57,149 nt of DNA, from the NCBI GenBank assembly GCA_001887945.1, contig LDOQ01000316.1, forward strand, positions 1-57,149. The letters are read 5' to 3'. The position numbers were made by a program, and so were the translations under genes. Origin of the DNA: Spraguea lophii. Lineage: Eukaryota > Microsporidia > Spragueidae. Under the pieces are notes generated by a model. The model made no database searches. It was not told where the DNA came from and saw only the letters and a program-made list of their open reading frames with translations. Shown piece after piece: positions 30,200 to 39,710 of the stretch (positions are counted from its first letter, which is position 1; every line of letters begins with the position of its first letter).

Positions 30200-31357
30200 A
30201 TGTTTACTTTAACACATACTTTAATATTTAATAAAGAACCTATAACATCCTTATCATCACATAATTATCTACCATTATTAGCATGTGGAACAATAGATGG
30301 TAAACTATATATTATTAATAATAATATATTTGATAATAATAATAATAGTAAGATAGATAATGGTAATAACAATCATGCTAATAATTATAATACCAATAAA
30401 CATATTAATAATACTAATTATAGTACTAATAATAATACTGAGAATATGTATAATATATTTAATAATCATTTATTATCTATTACAGATATATATTTTATAG
30501 AAAATAAAATTATATCTACATCAACAGATAAAAGAGTAAAGATAATGGATTTAACAACAAATAAAATAAATAATAATTATTTATTAGATCATAGTTGTTA
30601 TAGTATAGGTGATAATAATTATAATATAAGTGATAATTATAATAATGGTATAAGTAATAATAATGGTATGAGTGATAGTAATACTAATAACCATATCAAT
30701 ATCACTAATAATACTAATAATATATACATAGGTAGTAATAAATTATCATTAATAGATATACGTACTAATAATATAAATATTTTATATCAGAATAATAAAA
30801 GTATAATAAGAAATATAAAAATATTAGAAAATAATATAATATTCTCTGATAATAATAAAATAATAACTATAGATAGTAGATATACCAATAAGAGTAATGA
30901 TAGTTATAATGGTGATATGAGTTATAATGGTAATAACATTAATGATACTAACCCTACTAACCCTATTCATAATGATACTAACCTTACTATTAACCACACT
31001 AACCTCAACCCATATATTAATCATATCAATTATAATAATACGTATAGTGCATATAATTTTATAAATAAAAATATAAAAGATATAAATATATTAGATAATA
31101 ATATTTATATTATTACTGGTAGAGAATTAATAGAATTTAATATAAATAATTATAAAATATTAAATAATACTAATGATATATATAATTCTTTAAGAATATA
31201 TTATAGAAATAATAATAAATATTATATTATAGCTACTAACAAAGGTATAATAGTAAATAATAAATATATTAATAAAGAAGATATAAATAAAATAGAAATA
31301 ATAAATAATAAGATTATAGCTGTTAGTGATAAAATATACATCTATCAGTTATCATGA
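30200..31357 (+). CDS. WD40-repeat protein with Asn-rich inserts
   Basis: 385 aa, CCC 5 nt before the ATG. Blade-like strands recur: PITSLSSHNYLPLLACGTID with GKLYIIN; HLLSITDIYFIENKIISTST with DKRVKIMDL; NIYIGSNKLSLIDIRTNN; IRNIKILENNIIFSDNNKII; KDINILDNNIYIITGRELIE; and the closing IIAVSDKIYIYQL. The second is a classic WD-type blade. Asn-rich loops sit at about 50-85, 150-180 and 230-280. The WD family is a scaffold in many complexes, and the particular member cannot be named. A 20-bp inverted repeat overlaps the stop codon. Confidence 0.65.
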   Translation: MFTLTHTLIFNKEPITSLSSHNYLPLLACGTIDGKLYIINNNIFDNNNNSKIDNGNNNHANNYNTNKHINNTNYSTNNNTENMYNIFNNHLLSITDIYFIENKIISTSTDKRVKIMDLTTNKINNNYLLDHSCYSIGDNNYNISDNYNNGISNNNGMSDSNTNNHINITNNTNNIYIGSNKLSLIDIRTNNINILYQNNKSIIRNIKILENNIIFSDNNKIITIDSRYTNKSNDSYNGDMSYNGNNINDTNPTNPIHNDTNLTINHTNLNPYINHINYNNTYSAYNFINKNIKDINILDNNIYIITGRELIEFNINNYKILNNTNDIYNSLRIYYRNNNKYYIIATNKGIIVNNKYINKEDINKIEIINNKIIAVSDKIYIYQLS

Positions 31358-31431
31358 TATATAATAGATGGTAGGTAGATAAGTGGGTAGTATATGTATT
31401 ATACATATTATATGATAACTGATAGATGTAT
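31336..31431. repeat. 20-bp perfect inverted repeat over stop codon
   Basis: Arm ATACATCTATCAGTTATCAT (31336-31355) overlaps the last codons of the WD40 gene and the first base of its TGA, and is exactly complementary to 31412-31431. The 56-nt spacer holds a smaller TATATGTATTATACATA palindrome. Position suggests a 3'-end hairpin of the transcript. Confidence 0.65.
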
Positions 31432-31518
31432 CAATTATACGTATTACTATCTATTATTTTCTATCACCATACCATTATACACTACTAACCTAACCTAACC
31501 ATACTCTTATTACTATAA

Positions 31519-33708
31519 TTATATTCTTTTTAAGAAATAAACAATATCATCTATATTCTGAAATATATTATGTTCTTCTTTTACTATAAATCTTGTTACT
31601 TCTTCTCTTTTCCTATCTACCTTACACAATTTATTATCTCTTCGTATACCTTCTCTTATTCTATCTTTATTTATTTCTTCATTAAATATTTCTATCTCTA
31701 ATAAACTTCTTATCTTCAATTCTTCATATTCAAACATTTTATGATATAATTTTATACTCGAGATTATATCATATATACTTATATTATAAATATTATCATC
31801 TACAATAGAAAATATATTATTATACATTCTTATACTATCTTCAATAGTATTATTATTCTTTGTATAATTCATTATTAAACTATCACTAACATTTAATCCG
31901 TATTTATATTTATATTCATATGTATACATATTATTATGTTTGATATGGTTGTTATTATGATTAATATTATGATTAATATTATGATTGATATGGTTGTTGG
32001 TTGTATTAGTGTTATTAGGGTTGTTGGTTGTATTGTTAGGTGTATTATTAGTGTTATCGTTCTTATTACCGTTATCATTCTTATTATCACCACTTATATC
32101 ACGTCTATCACGCTTATCGTCTATACCATCCATACCATGCATATCACATATATAATTACCTATATTCTCTTCTTCTCCTATTCTTAATAAAAATTCTTCT
32201 TTATTTTCTGTGATTTTTAATGCTTCTTCTTTATTACCTTCTGTATAATAACACAGATATGATAGATAATCTTTTATATAATGCATAATAAATATATTAT
32301 TTATTTTATTTATACCATTGTATATTTTATACACTGCAGATATACCCATAGTTCTATTTATATAAGAAAATAAATTTATTATTAGCAATGTTAATTGTTC
32401 ATTGATAAAATAATTATCTATTTTTTTATTTAATATTTTATTCAGTGTTATTATTATATTGTTAATTTTAATAGTATTATCAATAGGTGAGTTGGTGGTA
32501 GTAGTATTGTTGTTGGTAGTAGTATTATTATTGTTAATATTCTTCTTATTACTCTTATTATCACCATTACTCATACCACCCCTAATATCACTCTTACCAT
32601 TACCACTCTCCTTATCACCATCACTCATAGTATCATTATAGTAGGAATATAATTCTTCTATCTTTTTTAAATACAATCCACTTATATTATCTTCTGTCAA
32701 AGAAATATAAAACAACAAAAATATATTATTTCTATAATACACATCATGTATATCTTTATAACATATATTATATTTATACGCTATTGTATTATCTATACCT
32801 TTTAATAAATATTTTTTATGTTTTGTCATTCTATACGCTATATAATATGTTTCATATTTATAATAAAATCTTTCTATCAAATAATCTATATAAAATAATA
32901 TTCTATTATAATCATATGTACTATCATACGTATTATCATTTATATTTTCCATATAATAATTATATTCTATATCCAGTAATTCTATAAATTTATTATATTC
33001 TATATTTCTAAGATCTATTTTACCTATCTTGTTTTTTAGAATATTTATTAATTTGTTATTTATTTCTTTCTTAAATATACCAGCTATCTTGTCGTGATTG
33101 TTGACAGGCTGTTCCAATATAGAGTCTATCAGTGATAGTATATTACTACTTATATTATTTATATTATAATCTTTATTAGTTCTATTGTTATCTTTGTTAT
33201 AGTCTCTATTACTGCTTTTATTACTACTTTTGTTATACTCTCTCCTATCACGCTTATCCCTACCACTCATATTGTCTCTACCACTCATATTGTCTTTTCT
33301 ATATTCTTCATGCATATTAAATTTATTAATATATTCAAATATTATCTCATCTACATTATAATGATATAATAAATTCTTTATTACATATTCATATGCTTCT
33401 ATATGATTTATATCTTTTTTATTTATATATGAAATATAATACAAATAAAAATCTATATTAGTAGATTGAGGTAAATATTTAATAAAATATCTTTCTAGGA
33501 TATTTATATCTCTATTATCAATATGGTTAATATTGTGATTAGTATTGTTATTGGTAGTATTATAATTATCTCTACCATCTTTATTACTATAATCATCTCT
33601 ATTATTGTTGTTATTTGTTTGTATTTCATATAAAATATCACATGTATTTTTCCAATTATCAAAAGTATATGGTGGATAATCATCCAATGGATCTTTATTT
33701 AATGACAT
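31519..33708 (-). CDS. HAT-repeat protein, RNA14/CstF77-like
   Basis: 729 aa, CCC 2 nt before the ATG (GGG at 33711-33713, plus strand). The start DPLDDYPPYTFDNWKNTCDI has the D-x-W-x-x-L form seen at the head of Rna14/CstF-77. ILERYFIKYLPQSTNIDFYL and YEYVIKNLLYHYNVDEIIFE (about 70-130) are HAT-type helix pairs, and VNNHDKIAGIFKKEI (about 205) and IEYNKFIELLDIEYNYYMEN resemble the RAYQRAL..LW..Y..FE block. RNA14/CstF-77 scaffolds the complex that cleaves and polyadenylates pre-mRNA. Asn-rich inserts at about 35-65, 140-185, 370-410 and 545-590 explain the length. The specific name is tentative; HAT/Suf membership is more secure. Confidence 0.5.
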   Translation of the reverse strand: MSLNKDPLDDYPPYTFDNWKNTCDILYEIQTNNNNNRDDYSNKDGRDNYNTTNNNTNHNINHIDNRDINILERYFIKYLPQSTNIDFYLYYISYINKKDINHIEAYEYVIKNLLYHYNVDEIIFEYINKFNMHEEYRKDNMSGRDNMSGRDKRDRREYNKSSNKSSNRDYNKDNNRTNKDYNINNISSNILSLIDSILEQPVNNHDKIAGIFKKEINNKLINILKNKIGKIDLRNIEYNKFIELLDIEYNYYMENINDNTYDSTYDYNRILFYIDYLIERFYYKYETYYIAYRMTKHKKYLLKGIDNTIAYKYNICYKDIHDVYYRNNIFLLFYISLTEDNISGLYLKKIEELYSYYNDTMSDGDKESGNGKSDIRGGMSNGDNKSNKKNINNNNTTTNNNTTTTNSPIDNTIKINNIIITLNKILNKKIDNYFINEQLTLLIINLFSYINRTMGISAVYKIYNGINKINNIFIMHYIKDYLSYLCYYTEGNKEEALKITENKEEFLLRIGEEENIGNYICDMHGMDGIDDKRDRRDISGDNKNDNGNKNDNTNNTPNNTTNNPNNTNTTNNHINHNINHNINHNNNHIKHNNMYTYEYKYKYGLNVSDSLIMNYTKNNNTIEDSIRMYNNIFSIVDDNIYNISIYDIISSIKLYHKMFEYEELKIRSLLEIEIFNEEINKDRIREGIRRDNKLCKVDRKREEVTRFIVKEEHNIFQNIDDIVYFLKRI

Positions 33709-34070
33709 AAGGGTAAAATTATAATAAATAATTATTATTATAGATAGGTATTGATGATAGATAGATAAATAGTGATGGTAAAAAGATAGGTGATGATGAT
33801 AATAATATGATTGATAATAAATAATACTATTACTAACATAATATTATTATTGATATTATTATTAATGATCGATACCATTATTATATTGTAACAATTTAAA
33901 TCTATATAATCTATACCATAAACAAATATAAAAAGAATTTAAAAGGAAAATTTAAAAGAAGAAAGCAAACCATTGAATATTACAATTATATTTAAAAGAC
34001 ATTATAATTATACTATTATCATTATTATTACATATATTATTATAATTATAATAATTAATTTTATTATTGC
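33709..34070. other. Intergenic, nothing recognised
   Basis: Spacer between divergent genes, simple AT-rich sequence with ATAATGATAA-type runs. Confidence 0.5.
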
Positions 34071-35135
34071 ATGAAATATAAAGAGATAACCTTTAACCTT
34101 AATAAACCTATATACCATCATATAAAAGAATATAATAATTATTTATTATTAAATAGAAAGATAAATGTTTTAATATTTACTAATACTTCATTAATAACAT
34201 ACAAACATATAAGTGATAATGTGATTGATAATGGTATAAATGATATAAGTGGTATAAATATTAATAATAGTATAAGTGATATAAATGTTAATAATGATAT
34301 AACTACTATTAACAATAATCATAAAAATATAACTACCATTAACAATATAACTAAGAATATTATTACTACTACGAATAAATATAAAGTAATATTAAATAAT
34401 AAGAATATTATATTATATAGAAAGAATAGAAAAACAATAATAAATATAAATGATAAAAAGATAATAATAAAAAGAATAATAAGAGATAATATTAATATTA
34501 ATAGGTATAATAATTATAATAAAAATAATAGAAATGATGGTATAAGAGATAATATAAATACTATTATTAACAGTATTAACAATAATATTAATACTAGTAT
34601 TATTAACAATAACAATATCACTACTAACAGTAATATTAATACTACTATTATTAACAATATTAACAACAATACTACTATTATTAAATATCCTAATAACAAT
34701 AAATTATCATATAAGAATAAATTATACTTAAAAGATATTTTATACAGAAATAATAATCATAGAGGTAATAGAAATAACAATAATCATAGAAGTAATAATA
34801 CCAACAATAATATTACTACTACTAACAATAACAATATCACTACTAACAATACCACCATTATAACTACTACTACTAATATAACTACTTATAATAATATTAT
34901 TATAAATATATATCATTATAATAATAACAGTATAAGAAATATATTATCATTAAATAAAATATATAATATTATAACCATAGATACAGAGAATAATACATTG
35001 ATAGAAATAAATAATAGAATAATAATATTTTATAAATATAAAGATAAAGAAATAAATAATAAAATAGAAATAATAACAAATAATAAAAATAAATATTTAA
35101 ATAGACGTATTATAGATAAACTAATAAATAGATGA
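34071..35135 (+). CDS. Asn-rich protein of unknown function
   Basis: 354 aa. Alternating short strand-like segments (YNNYLLLNRKINVLIFTNTS, KYKVILNNKNIILYRKNRK, NDKKIIIKRIIRDN, NRIIIFYKYKDKEINNK) between Asn/Thr/Ile-rich inserts suggest an eroded beta-propeller, but no repeat family is recognisable. There is no CCC motif before the ATG, unlike most neighbours, so the start or even expression is uncertain. The DNA is dominated by AATAATATTAACA-type codon repeats. Confidence 0.45.
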   Translation: MKYKEITFNLNKPIYHHIKEYNNYLLLNRKINVLIFTNTSLITYKHISDNVIDNGINDISGININNSISDINVNNDITTINNNHKNITTINNITKNIITTTNKYKVILNNKNIILYRKNRKTIININDKKIIIKRIIRDNININRYNNYNKNNRNDGIRDNINTIINSINNNINTSIINNNNITTNSNINTTIINNINNNTTIIKYPNNNKLSYKNKLYLKDILYRNNNHRGNRNNNNHRSNNTNNNITTTNNNNITTNNTTIITTTTNITTYNNIIINIYHYNNNSIRNILSLNKIYNIITIDTENNTLIEINNRIIIFYKYKDKEINNKIEIITNNKNKYLNRRIIDKLINR

Positions 35136-35324
35136 TTATATGATTAGATGAGTAGTAGTGATTAAATGATGGTGGTGATAAGTAGTGATAATAGTAGTAA
35201 GTATAATAAATAGTAATACAATGGTAGTAAACAATAATAAATCTTATTAACCTATCATAACCTACTATCACACTCTTTTATTCTATCACACTCTACCATA
35301 ATCTCATTATAATCGTATAATAAA

Positions 35325-36887
35325 TTATTCTGTGTCTAAACCTTCTAAGTATGGTGTATTAAGCTTATCTACTATATTTTCTAATTGTTTAAATATTTTA
35401 TATTCTATATTTTCTTTCTTTTCCATCATATTTAATATTCTTTCATGGTTATTTTCTATGTAATGGTAGAATGATTCATTTCCTACTTCTCCGTATGTAA
35501 GAATAAAATAATATGTGATGAATAAATCTAATAAATATTCTATTATTCCTATGTTATTACTAGTATTGTTTATAGTATTGTTAGTATTATAGTTTATATT
35601 GTTGTTTATATTATTATCTATATTATTGTTATCTTTCATTTCTTCTTCGTTGTTATCTAATTCTTTATTGTCATCACCTAATTCTTTATCACTCTTATCT
35701 TCTTCATTACTATTAATACTACTGTTAGTGAAACTGGTAATGGTTATGTCTTCTGTAGCTGTAGTATCTGAATCTTTGTAAATATCAAATATATTATATG
35801 TATTTTGATATTCAAATAATAATTCTATAATATATGTTGTATTTTTATGGTTGAATTCTTTTATTTTGTAATATTCTCTATATATTTTTATTATTAGGAT
35901 TTTTATGTATGTTTCTGTGTCAAAGGATTCTTTTTCAAGAAGCTTTTTTATATTATGGGCTATACATAAATATTTTATAGGTTGGGTATCTGTAGTGTAT
36001 AATTTACATATTTTATATAAAATGTAATCAAAATATAATATTGTGGTAATATCTATTATACTCTCTTTATTTTTATTTATAATATTGTTATTGTTGTTAT
36101 TATCTTTTGTTTCTTCGTTGTTATTATGTTCATTATTATCATTATCTTTATTACCTTTTATTTCTTCGTTGTTATTACCATTTATTTCATCATCATCATT
36201 ATTATTCTTATTATTGCTATTTGTTATTGTTTTATCGCCCATCGTATTTTCTTCATTTTTGCTATCAGCTGTTGTGTTAATTTCTTCGTTATCATCTTTT
36301 CCTATTTCATTTATGTTGATATCTTTTATTTCTTCGTTATTAGCTTCATTTATTTTACTTTCTTCATTTTCATTATCAACTGATGTATTATTATTTTCTT
36401 CATTATTAACTCTTTCAATTTCATTTTGTTCATTATTTACTTCTATAAAACCTTTATTATTTACCACCCCATGAACATTATATTTTTCCTCTTTCACTTT
36501 ATTTTCACCTTCCTCACTCTCCTTCATATTCAGTACCACATCCTTCTCGTTTAAACTATTATCATCTTTATGCATAATTGATATATTTTTATATTCATCG
36601 TTTATTTTATTATTTAAATCTTTATTTTCATCATAAAATTTTCTTGTAATATCCATAAATTTTTTATATTCTTCAAAATCATTATCATCTATTTTATTTT
36701 TACCTTTAAGCTTTTTTGTACCGATACTATTGCTTTTTCTTTTCGTAGTAGACGATATATTTGCATTATCATCTAATACATTATTATTATCTAATATATT
36801 ATTGTCTTTAGACTCTTTTTGTGTATCATTGATATTATTATCTTGTAAGGATGTGTTAACCTTGATATTTTCTTTGTTATTTGACAT
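35325..36887 (-). CDS. Asn/Glu-rich protein of unknown function
   Basis: 520 aa, CCC 4 nt before the ATG (GGG at 36892-36894, plus strand). Residues 1-270 are acidic and Asn-rich with many NNEEIK-type repeats, and KRKSNSIGTKKLKGKNK near 50 could be a nuclear signal. A helical region begins at about 275 (IIDITTILYFDYILYKICKL, QPIKYLCIAHNIKKLLEKES). An acidic spacer at about 385-430 leads into a second helical piece to the end (GIIEYLLDLFITYYFILTYG, NIEYKIFKQLENIVDKLNTP). No family recognised. Confidence 0.65.
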   Translation of the reverse strand: MSNNKENIKVNTSLQDNNINDTQKESKDNNILDNNNVLDDNANISSTTKRKSNSIGTKKLKGKNKIDDNDFEEYKKFMDITRKFYDENKDLNNKINDEYKNISIMHKDDNSLNEKDVVLNMKESEEGENKVKEEKYNVHGVVNNKGFIEVNNEQNEIERVNNEENNNTSVDNENEESKINEANNEEIKDININEIGKDDNEEINTTADSKNEENTMGDKTITNSNNKNNNDDDEINGNNNEEIKGNKDNDNNEHNNNEETKDNNNNNNIINKNKESIIDITTILYFDYILYKICKLYTTDTQPIKYLCIAHNIKKLLEKESFDTETYIKILIIKIYREYYKIKEFNHKNTTYIIELLFEYQNTYNIFDIYKDSDTTATEDITITSFTNSSINSNEEDKSDKELGDDNKELDNNEEEMKDNNNIDNNINNNINYNTNNTINNTSNNIGIIEYLLDLFITYYFILTYGEVGNESFYHYIENNHERILNMMEKKENIEYKIFKQLENIVDKLNTPYLEGLDTE

Positions 36888-37450
36888 AGAAGGGATAACA
36901 AAAAAATATTATAAATATCATAAGATTAAAAAAATAAAGAATAAAAGAATAATGAATCGGAGGATTAATATAATATAAGATAACAATATAAAATAAGATT
37001 ATTATAATACATTATAAGATGGTATAAAAAATTTTTTATAATACTTTTTTAGAAATAAAACAAGATTAAATAATAATGAATATGAAATAAATATATCTTT
37101 AGATAGTATTATGGTTAACTGTTTGTTTAATACATAGATGTAATAAACGGGCAATGGTCTCTATAGAGGAGTAATATGGTTTGTATAAAAAAATAGATGT
37201 TGTTGAATATCATTCTTTATTTAAAACATTGTAATAAGAAATATATTTGATATAAAGTAGAAGATGTTTTTTAGTAATCCCGAAAGAAGATAGAAACCAC
37301 CTTATCAATTTAAACATTTAGAGTATATTTACCCGTTTGAATAAATATATTATATTGTTTTTAAGCGGGTAAAGATTTTTTCTTTTTTTATATACAATTT
37401 TTCATATTTTTTATGTGCAATCTATTTTAGTCATTTTTCTAGAAAATCAT
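36888..37450. other. Intergenic, nothing recognised
   Basis: About 560 bases of AT-rich spacer ahead of the tRNA-Arg gene; no supported feature. Confidence 0.5.
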
Positions 37451-37523
37451 GCTTCAGTGGCGTAATGGCTAACGCGTCTGACTTCTAATCAGAAGATTCC
37501 GGGTTCGAGTCCCGGCTGAAGCG
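37451..37523 (+). tRNA. tRNA-Arg (anticodon UCU)
   Basis: 73-nt cloverleaf. Acceptor GCTTCAG/CTGAAGC with discriminator G, D arm with GGCTAACG, anticodon arm TCTGA-CTTCTAA-TCAGA, T arm CCGGG-TTCGAGT-CCCGG. No intron. It reads AGA, the favoured Arg codon in this AT-rich DNA. Confidence 0.95.
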
Positions 37524-37602
37524 AGATTTTTTGGACTTATTTAAAATATTATAAATTAATGTAATTTAGATAATTAATTTATTATATTCAATGTTTTTTC
37601 GA

Positions 37603-37673
37603 GTCTCGTTAGCTAAGTCGGTAGAGTGTTAGGTTTTACCGGAATGTGGGTGGTTCAAGTCACATACGAAACG
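37603..37673 (+). pseudogene. tRNA-Lys-like pseudogene
   Basis: A 71-nt stretch retains most of an acceptor stem (GTCTCGT/ACGAAAC, one mismatch), TAGCTAAGTCGGTAGAG as A-box/D arm and GGTTCAAGTC as B box, resembling tRNA-Lys. The anticodon stem (TTAGG..CCGGAA) no longer pairs and the D stem is damaged. It lies 79 bp after the true tRNA-Arg and directly before a SINE-like copy. Confidence 0.6.
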
Positions 37674-37680
37674 AACTTTT

Positions 37681-38150
37681 AAGCTCGTTTTGCCTAGTGA
37701 TCGTGTGATGCTAATCAGTCCCAAATCTGACGAATCGAATCTCTCATCCAGAATAATTTTCGAAAAAATAATAATAATAGAAGATGGAGGAGGAGAGAAA
37801 AGGTAATTATGTGGGTCGATAACATATTATTAGCCATCTCTTTTATAACAACCTCATTACGCGATTAAAGCAGTGTTTAACTGATGTAATTACAATCTCT
37901 ACATTGATTTGTGACTCAATCAATATTATGCCAAAAAAGGTTATGAATCTCATTAAGAACGATAGAATGATGATTACATCGCATGCAAAATCTTAACAAT
38001 CTGAAGAATAAAAAAAGATGTGATTGATGTATATCTGTTGTTGAACTAGTTAGTACAAATTTAAATGTGTTTTAGGAACCAAAGATCATAAACCATTGTA
38101 AGTCATAATTTCCAGGAAACTTTAATAAATAAAAATTTCATTGAAAAAAA
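37681..38150 (+). repeat. tRNA-related SINE-like repeat, copy I
   Basis: The only long plus-strand copy. The head has an A-box-like TTGCCTAGTGATCGTGTG and a B-box-like ACGAATCGAATCTC. A purine-rich tract (AGAAGATGGAGGAGGAGAGA) follows, then the core (complement of CACAAATCAATGTAGAGATT) and the shared end GGAAACTTTAATAAATAAAA, leading into an A-rich tail at 38142-38163. Intact order head-body-tail makes it the best guide to the element's structure. Confidence 0.65.
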
Positions 38151-38595
38151 ATTAGAAAAAATATATAATTAACACGGATCGAAAAAGAGAATGGCACTAC
38201 ATGTTATTATAATTATAGTAAACAGTATTGATGGAATAAAGAGAATAATTACTAATCAAATACTATTTGGAAGATAAAATACGTATTTGATTGATCACAA
38301 TATAAATATCCAATATTTAAATAAATAATTTTAAAATAAAAATAATTATATTTCTTAATCTTCCAATAAACGTAATCAATATGTTTCAAGAAATTCTAAC
38401 AATAAAAATTATAATAAATAAATAACAGTTATAAAACTTAATTGAAAATTATATATTAAAATAAATAAACTTTTCATTTATAATCCATATTGTATATACT
38501 TTATTTATATTCTACATATAAAACTCATTTATATAATACAATATAATATAATCTATATTTACATTATATATTTACTTTTATATTTCACAACCCAT

Positions 38596-38919
38596 ATGTA
38601 TAAATATCTATTATCTCTAAAAAATAATATAGTTGAAATAGAAACAAAAGACAATAAAAGAATACGTGGTATTATACATAAAGTTAATAAAAAGATGAAT
38701 ATAACATTAAAAGATGCAGAATATATTAATCATAATAAAAGCAAAATAAATAAAATAATAATAAAAGGTACAGCATTAAGATATATAGTAATAGAAGAAT
38801 ATACAGATAAAGAATTAAGATTATTAAATAAATGTAATAATGATAATAATGAATGTAAAGATAACGATGATAATAAAAATGATAATGATAAAAATGATAA
38901 TGATGGATGTAAAGTATGA
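38596..38919 (+). CDS. Sm-like core snRNP protein (SmD1-like)
   Basis: 107 aa, CCC 2 nt before the ATG. The Sm1 motif is at about 11-41 (NIVEIETKDNKRIRGIIHKV, MNITLKDAEY) and Sm2 at about 52-68 (KIIIKGTALRYIVIEE), where IKG..LRY replaces the common IRG..IRY. Among Sm/LSm proteins the MN.TLK block and GTALRYIVIEE fit SmD1 best; SmD3 and LSm4 are alternatives. Sm proteins form the heptameric ring on spliceosomal snRNAs. The C-terminus is Asn/Asp/Lys-rich instead of the RG tail of SmD1/D3. Confidence 0.7.
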   Translation: MYKYLLSLKNNIVEIETKDNKRIRGIIHKVNKKMNITLKDAEYINHNKSKINKIIIKGTALRYIVIEEYTDKELRLLNKCNNDNNECKDNDDNKNDNDKNDNDGCKV

Positions 38920-39095
38920 TTATATTAATGAACGTAACAATAGAATATAATGAAAGTATCAATGATAAATAAATATACATAATCTAATAAATATAATAAC
39001 AAATACAAGCAACCTATTAATAAATATAATAATAAACAATCCAATAACAAACATAATAATAAAAATATTTATTAATCTTATAAAAACTTTATTTA

Positions 39096-39710
39096 TTATT
39101 TTCTATTCATATATTCTTCATACAATTTCCCTATTGTCGTTAACACCAATGCAAATTTACTTCCACAAAGATTCATGGCGAGTGGGAAAATGGTAAAATC
39201 TGGTATAAATACTTGTTCCCTTATAGTTTTTATTTTATATGTATTTTTTCCAACAAAAATAAATTTAAGATCATATCCCGATGTAACTTTACCTTGATAT
39301 TGATATTCTTTTAATATTTTTTTTATTATGTCATATTGTAAAGTTTTTATATTTCTACAATCAATTATAGTATAATTTATATCATTATAAAATATATGCT
39401 TATTATTATATGTACTGTTATATGTGTTATTATTATTCAATTTTATTTTATTATTTATTTTCATAATATATTTTTTTATTTCATTGTCTATAACAAATAT
39501 TCTATCTTTTAAATTTGGATATGTAGTTGTTTGTGATAAACCATGTGCAGTGTGTGTAAGAGGATAGAATATACTATTATGTTTTATTATAATATATTCA
39601 TATTCTAGATTGGATAGAGTAAGCGTGGATCTGAAGAAATTACCAGATAATTCGATGTTGTCGATGGAAAATATGTTAAGGAAGAAAAGTGGTAAAAGAT
39701 GTAATAACAT
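39096..39710 (-). CDS. Putative secreted protein
   Basis: 204 aa, CCC 4 nt before the ATG (GGG at 39715-39717, plus strand). It begins with a typical signal peptide (MLLHLLPLFFLNIFSI). The mature part has no further membrane helix, several potential N-glycosylation sites and two cysteines; DLKFIFVGKNTYKIKTIREQ and FIPDFTIFPLAMNLCGSKFA are its best-ordered stretches. No family recognised. It may be secreted or ER-lumenal; the absence of a KDEL-type end (it ends MNRK) favours export. Confidence 0.65.
   Translation of the reverse strand: MLLHLLPLFFLNIFSIDNIELSGNFFRSTLTLSNLEYEYIIIKHNSIFYPLTHTAHGLSQTTTYPNLKDRIFVIDNEIKKYIMKINNKIKLNNNNTYNSTYNNKHIFYNDINYTIIDCRNIKTLQYDIIKKILKEYQYQGKVTSGYDLKFIFVGKNTYKIKTIREQVFIPDFTIFPLAMNLCGSKFALVLTTIGKLYEEYMNRK

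Noticed and set aside
30200..30900. AATAAT-type periodic DNA considered as a microsatellite or CRISPR-like array
   Set aside because: The periodicity is codon-level inside an open coding frame; there are no constant repeats with unique spacers.
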